From the NCBI GenBank assembly GCA_964449305.1, contig CAYUYM010000133.1, positions 1 through 9,408 on the forward strand: 9,408 nt of DNA, given 5' to 3'. Source of the stretch: CAYUYM01 sp964449305. GTDB lineage: Bacteria; Bacteroidota; Ignavibacteria; SZUA-365; CAYQST01. A program made the translations under genes and the position numbers. Shown here one piece after another: positions 7,159 to 9,408 of this stretch; the first letter of the stretch is position 1; each line of letters opens with the position of its first letter. The notes beneath the pieces are model-generated. The model was not told the DNA's origin. It saw only the letters and a list, made by a program, of their open reading frames with translations, and searched no databases.

Positions 7159-7754
7159 ACATCGGCATCTTCGGCGGGAGCTTCGATCCCCCGCATCTCG
7201 GTCATCTCATTCTGGCGGAACACGCCCGCACGGGCCTCGGGCTGGACACCATCCTCTTCGTCCCGGCGTTTCTGTCCCCGTTCAAGGCGGAGAACCACAT
7301 CACGCCGGCAATGCAGCGTTGCGAGATGGTGGGTCTGGCCATCGCCGACAACCCCGCATTCCGGCTCGAATGCATTGAGGCCCTGCATGAACAGGTGTCC
7401 TACAGCGTCGACACGATCCGTCATCTGCATGAGCTCCACCCTGGCGACCATCTGTATCTGATCGTCGGAGCCGACGCCTTCAATGATTTCGACGACTGGC
7501 GTGAACCAGGGGAGATCATCAGCATGGCGACGCTCGCGGTCGGATGCCGGTCCGGGGTGGAACTCGACCTCGCGCATCATCCGTATGGCCATGCCGCCGT
7601 GCAGTTCACCATGCCGGACATCCAGATCTCCTCCACCGACATCCGTCGGCGCTGTGCAGCGGGGCTGTCGATCCACTACCTCGTTCCCTGGGCGGTGGGG
7701 GTTTTCATCGAATCCCACGGATTGTATCGATCTCACATGGATTCAGCCCGCTGA
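7155..7754 (+). CDS. nadD: Nicotinate-nucleotide adenylyltransferase
   Basis: Converts nicotinate mononucleotide and ATP to deamido-NAD in de novo/salvage NAD synthesis. The 199-aa protein has the nucleotidyltransferase signature IGIFGGSFDPPHLGHLILAE, with the HxGH pair H14/H17. Further family motifs are FVPAFLSPFK (35-44), SYSVDTIRHL (82-91), YLIVGADAFNDFDDW (101-115) and the ATP-binding ISSTDIRRR (158-166). Length is normal. ATG 7155 overlaps the upstream glycosyltransferase stop as ATGA, and AAGGA (7142-7146) sits 8 nt before it, a good Shine-Dalgarno, so this start is secure. It is the last gene of the gltX-GT2-nadD group and faces the convergent SDR gene 35 nt away. Confidence 0.97.
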   Translation: MNIGIFGGSFDPPHLGHLILAEHARTGLGLDTILFVPAFLSPFKAENHITPAMQRCEMVGLAIADNPAFRLECIEALHEQVSYSVDTIRHLHELHPGDHLYLIVGADAFNDFDDWREPGEIISMATLAVGCRSGVELDLAHHPYGHAAVQFTMPDIQISSTDIRRRCAAGLSIHYLVPWAVGVFIESHGLYRSHMDSAR

Positions 7755-7768
7755 CCGACGGTGCGGGC
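7746..7768. terminator. Hairpin between convergent nadD and SDR genes
   Basis: GCCCGC (7746-7751) pairs with GCGGGC (7763-7768), and inside it ACC (7754-7756) with GGT (7760-7762), leaving a 2-nt bulge and a 3-nt loop. The stem spans the nadD stop codon in a 35-bp convergent gap, a natural place for a bidirectional terminator. There is no U-tract on either side, so intrinsic termination is doubtful. Confidence 0.3.
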
Positions 7769-7789
7769 CGGGGCATCAGCTCCGACGCA

Positions 7790-8773
7790 TCACAGCCAGC
7801 CCTGTTTCTTGTACCACTCGATGGTGCTGCGGATGCCATCCTCGAGGGAGATGGTCTGGCGGTATCCCAGGTCGTTCCTCGCCTTGGTGACGTCGAAAAT
7901 CCAGTATTGCTGCGTTATATCGCGGGCCTTCTCGATGTTGAGCGTCACGGCCTTGCGCTGGATGGCGCCCATGAGCTGGGCCACTGCTGCGACGGCGAAC
8001 ACCACGCTGTGCGGGATGCGGATTGACAGACCCCGTCTGCCCAGCACCTCGCCCGTCACCCGACCCACCTGCGGCCAGGTGTAGAAATGCTCGCTGGAGA
8101 TGTTGTAGGTCTGCCCCACGGCCTTGTCGGAATCGGCTGCGAGAAGGATGCCGTTGACGAGATCGGTGGAATGGAGCAGGCTCACATGTTTTTCATTGAA
8201 GCCCATCATGGTGTTGAGGCCGCCGGCGAAGGTCTTGAAATAGACCAGGATCTCGGTGTCCCGCGGGCCATACATGGCGGGTGGGCGGACGATGGTCCAT
8301 GGCAGGATGCCGGTGTACTCCTTCACCGCGGCCTCGGCGGCCGCCTTGGTGATGCCGTAGCGCGTGAGCGGGTTGGGCGGGTCGTCTTCACGGATGGGGC
8401 GGTCGAGGGACGGAGCCGGCCCGCCGACCGTCCCGCTGCTGACATGGAGGAAGCGTCGGCAGTCGGGGGCGTACTGCCTGACGGCCTCAAGCATGTTGCG
8501 CGTGGCGGTCTCGTTACCCGCGGTATAATCCTCCAGCGTCCGGGCCTTGACCACGCCGGCGACGTGGAACACGAGGTCTGCGCCCTGCACGAGGCGTTTG
8601 AGGGCATCGGGGCTGCGGAGGTCGCCCTCGATCAGCTCGATTGGGGTGTCCTTCACCCAGCGGAGGTTGGAGGATTTCCGGTGAAGGGACCGGACGGTGC
8701 AGCCGCGGGCGATGAGTGCATCGGCGAGGTGGCTGCCCAGGAAGCCGGTGGCTCCGGTGACTGCTGCAATCAT
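7790..8773 (-). CDS. NAD(P)-dependent epimerase/dehydratase (extended SDR), candidate ceramide-pathway reductase
   Basis: Complete 327-aa extended short-chain dehydrogenase/reductase. The Rossmann motif AVTGATGFLGSHLADAL (4-20) binds the cofactor; HRKS (31-34) in the second strand could accept NADP, and GDLRSPDAL (50-58) follows. HVSSGTVGG (110-118) with YGITK (Y139, K143) gives the catalytic Ser-Tyr-Lys set. VRPPAMYGPRD (162-172) is the substrate-side motif of the dihydroflavonol-reductase/3-beta-HSD-like branch. A hydrophobic stretch (253-270, PHSVVFAVAAVAQLMGA) could associate with the membrane. It diverges from a serine palmitoyltransferase-like gene. In Caulobacter, an extended SDR (CerR) beside spt is proposed to reduce the 3-keto group of the sphingoid intermediate, so that role is inferred here from neighbourhood, not from residues. 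A nucleotide-sugar epimerase or aldehyde reductase remains possible. Start ATG 8773 has no clear Shine-Dalgarno. Confidence 0.92.
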   Translation of the reverse strand: MIAAVTGATGFLGSHLADALIARGCTVRSLHRKSSNLRWVKDTPIELIEGDLRSPDALKRLVQGADLVFHVAGVVKARTLEDYTAGNETATRNMLEAVRQYAPDCRRFLHVSSGTVGGPAPSLDRPIREDDPPNPLTRYGITKAAAEAAVKEYTGILPWTIVRPPAMYGPRDTEILVYFKTFAGGLNTMMGFNEKHVSLLHSTDLVNGILLAADSDKAVGQTYNISSEHFYTWPQVGRVTGEVLGRRGLSIRIPHSVVFAVAAVAQLMGAIQRKAVTLNIEKARDITQQYWIFDVTKARNDLGYRQTISLEDGIRSTIEWYKKQGWL

Positions 8774-8817
8774 TGGTGGTCTCGAAGGGTGGTGATGTGT
8801 CGTCGATTGTTTTTCAT
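8770..8817 (-). CDS. Possible 15-codon leader ORF overlapping the SDR start
   Basis: On the minus strand an ATG at 8817 opens MKNNRRHITTLRDHQ and stops with a TGA that overlaps the SDR start codon as ATGA. The predicted transcription start (about 8821) is only a few nt upstream, so it would be read from a nearly leaderless mRNA. No Shine-Dalgarno precedes it. It could deliver ribosomes to the SDR start, which also lacks one. At this length a chance ORF is quite possible. Confidence 0.25.
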   Translation of the reverse strand: MKNNRRHITTLRDHQ

Positions 8818-8835
8818 GGGGGGTGAAAGTATATT
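8807..8835 (+). promoter_or_regulatory. Sigma70-type promoter for the Spt-like gene
   Basis: TTGTTT (8807-8812), a 17-nt spacer and TATATT (8830-8835) read rightwards. The predicted start is near 8842, giving a leader of about 130 nt before the GTG at 8973. The -10 overlaps the -10 of the opposing promoter. Confidence 0.5.
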
Positions 8836-8855
8836 GAAAAACGATGTCCGCTCAA
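8828..8855 (-). promoter_or_regulatory. Sigma70-type promoter for the SDR gene
   Basis: On the minus strand TTGAGC (8855-8850, 4 of 6 to TTGACA), a 16-nt spacer and TATACT (8833-8828, 5 of 6 to TATAAT). The predicted start is near 8821, about 48 nt before the SDR ATG at 8773. Confidence 0.5.
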
Positions 8856-8928
8856 AATACAACCGGTGCAACCGTGGAAAACCGGCTTTGTTTTGTGCAT
8901 CAGTGGGGGCTCATCCCCTCATCATCAT

Positions 8929-8954
8929 GACTGCACGGGGGATGCCCGGCAGTC
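8929..8954 (+). promoter_or_regulatory. Strong hairpin in the Spt leader, just before the ribosome binding site
   Basis: GACTGC (8929-8934) pairs with GCAGTC (8949-8954) and CGGG (8936-8939) with CCCG (8945-8948). This gives a 10-bp stem with one bulged A (8935) and a 5-nt loop. It ends 7 nt before the AAGGAG at 8962. No U-tract follows, so it is not an ordinary terminator. It may protect the 5' end or modulate ribosome access. Confidence 0.45.
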
Positions 8955-8961
8955 CTTCCAA

Positions 8962-8967
8962 AAGGAG
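8962..8967 (+). promoter_or_regulatory. Shine-Dalgarno of the Spt-like gene
   Basis: AAGGAG lies 5 nt before GTG 8973 and decides this non-ATG start. It is the strongest ribosome binding site among the genes of this window; gltX, topA and the SDR gene have little or none. Confidence 0.7.
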
Positions 8968-8972
8968 AGCGT

Positions 8973-9408
8973 GTGGATTTATTCGAGAAATGCCGCCAGT
9001 TTACCCGGGCCGATGAAGTGAAGGCGTTGGGCTACTATCCATATTTCCGGGCCATCGAGGAGAACGAGGGGCCGGTCGTGTCGATCGAGGGTCGCAAGAT
9101 CATCATGGCGGGATCCAACAACTACCTGGGGCTCACCGCGCATCCGAAGGTGAAGCAGGCGAGCATCGACGCGGTGCAGCGTTATGGCACCGGGTGTTCG
9201 GGATCACGCTACCTCACCGGCACACTGGCGCTTCACAACGAACTGGAGGAACGCCTCGCCGCCTTCATGGGCAAGGAGGCCTGCCTCCTGTTCAGCACCG
9301 GGTATCAGACGGCCCAGGGCATCATCCCGACACTGGTGCAGCGCGGGGAATATGTCGTCTCCGACAAGGACAACCACGCCTGCATCGTCGCCGGCAATCT
9401 CATGGCCA
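8973..9408 (+). CDS. Alpha-oxoamine synthase, serine palmitoyltransferase-like (C-terminus beyond window)
   Basis: PLP-dependent fold-type I enzyme of the alpha-oxoamine synthase family (serine palmitoyltransferase, BioF, KBL, HemA). It condenses an amino acid with an acyl-CoA and releases CO2. The 145 visible residues begin MDLFEKCRQFTRADEVKALG, then YYPYFRAIEENEGPVV (21-36), GSNNYLGLTAHPKV (47-60), the family signature YGTGCSGSRYLTGTLALH (71-88), LLFSTGYQTAQGII (105-118) and DKDNHACIV (131-139), where H135 is the ring-stacking His. The PLP lysine lies beyond the window. YPYFR.IE and the 'SNNYLGL' form resemble bacterial Spt (the membrane-lipid enzyme) more than BioF or KBL, which usually lack this N-terminal YPYFR segment. 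The adjacent divergent SDR fits sphingolipid synthesis. Start GTG 8973 follows a strong AAGGAG. Confidence is high for the family and moderate for Spt; no spt symbol is assigned. Confidence 0.93.
   Translation, partial: MDLFEKCRQFTRADEVKALGYYPYFRAIEENEGPVVSIEGRKIIMAGSNNYLGLTAHPKVKQASIDAVQRYGTGCSGSRYLTGTLALHNELEERLAAFMGKEACLLFSTGYQTAQGIIPTLVQRGEYVVSDKDNHACIVAGNLMA

Noticed and set aside
8087..9016. 309-codon plus-strand frame opposite the SDR gene, running into the Spt start
   Set aside because: It is antisense to the SDR with its clear Rossmann and YxxxK motifs. The last 29 codons (from ATG 8928) overlap the Spt start but have no ribosome binding site.
1..9408. CRISPR array, IS element, prophage, toxin-antitoxin or other defence system
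   Set aside because: No regular repeats, terminal inverted repeats, transposase, attachment-site duplication or small toxin/antitoxin pair was seen. The recombinase is XerC/D-like and in a housekeeping context.

Overview
The window is ordinary chromosomal DNA of a high-GC Gram-negative-type bacterium. It is densely packed with housekeeping genes, with a probable lipid-biosynthesis locus at the right end. I see no phage, IS element, CRISPR array, tRNA or rRNA. Several features lean towards the Bacteroidota/Chlorobiota (FCB) side. The YbeY has the FCB-like motifs FLGHDHTTDVITF and HGILHLCGY and lacks the third canonical zinc histidine. The right-hand PLP enzyme resembles FCB serine palmitoyltransferases. 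This placement is inference from remembered family sequences; no search was run.

Left block, minus strand (about 4687 down to 1): a leftward gene series beginning with an unrecognised 152-aa protein, then ybeY (rRNA maturation), smg (DUF494), topA (DNA topoisomerase I) and xerC/xerD (tyrosine recombinase, cut by the left edge). The unknown gene and ybeY are 7 nt apart, and topA and xer are 11 nt apart. smg has its own good sigma70-type promoter. A 191-bp gap precedes topA. The theme is ribosome maturation plus chromosome topology and dimer resolution.

Middle block, plus strand (4790-7754): gltX (glutamyl-tRNA synthetase), a GT2-family glycosyltransferase and nadD (NAD biosynthesis). They are joined by overlapping stop/start codons, so this looks like a translationally coupled three-gene operon. 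It diverges from the left block across a 212-bp intergenic region that carries a strong minus-strand promoter and a weaker plus-strand -10 candidate.

Right block: nadD converges on an extended-SDR NAD(P)-dependent epimerase/reductase (minus strand, 7790-8773), with a small hairpin between them. That gene diverges from an alpha-oxoamine synthase / serine palmitoyltransferase-like gene starting at 8973 and cut by the right edge. The 199-bp divergent region holds two face-to-face promoters with overlapping -10 boxes, a possible 15-codon leader ORF overlapping the SDR start, and a 10-bp hairpin just upstream of the Spt Shine-Dalgarno. The SDR + Spt pairing suggests the first two steps of bacterial sphingolipid (ceramide) synthesis. 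This is the most interesting hypothesis in the window, though not proof of a new system.
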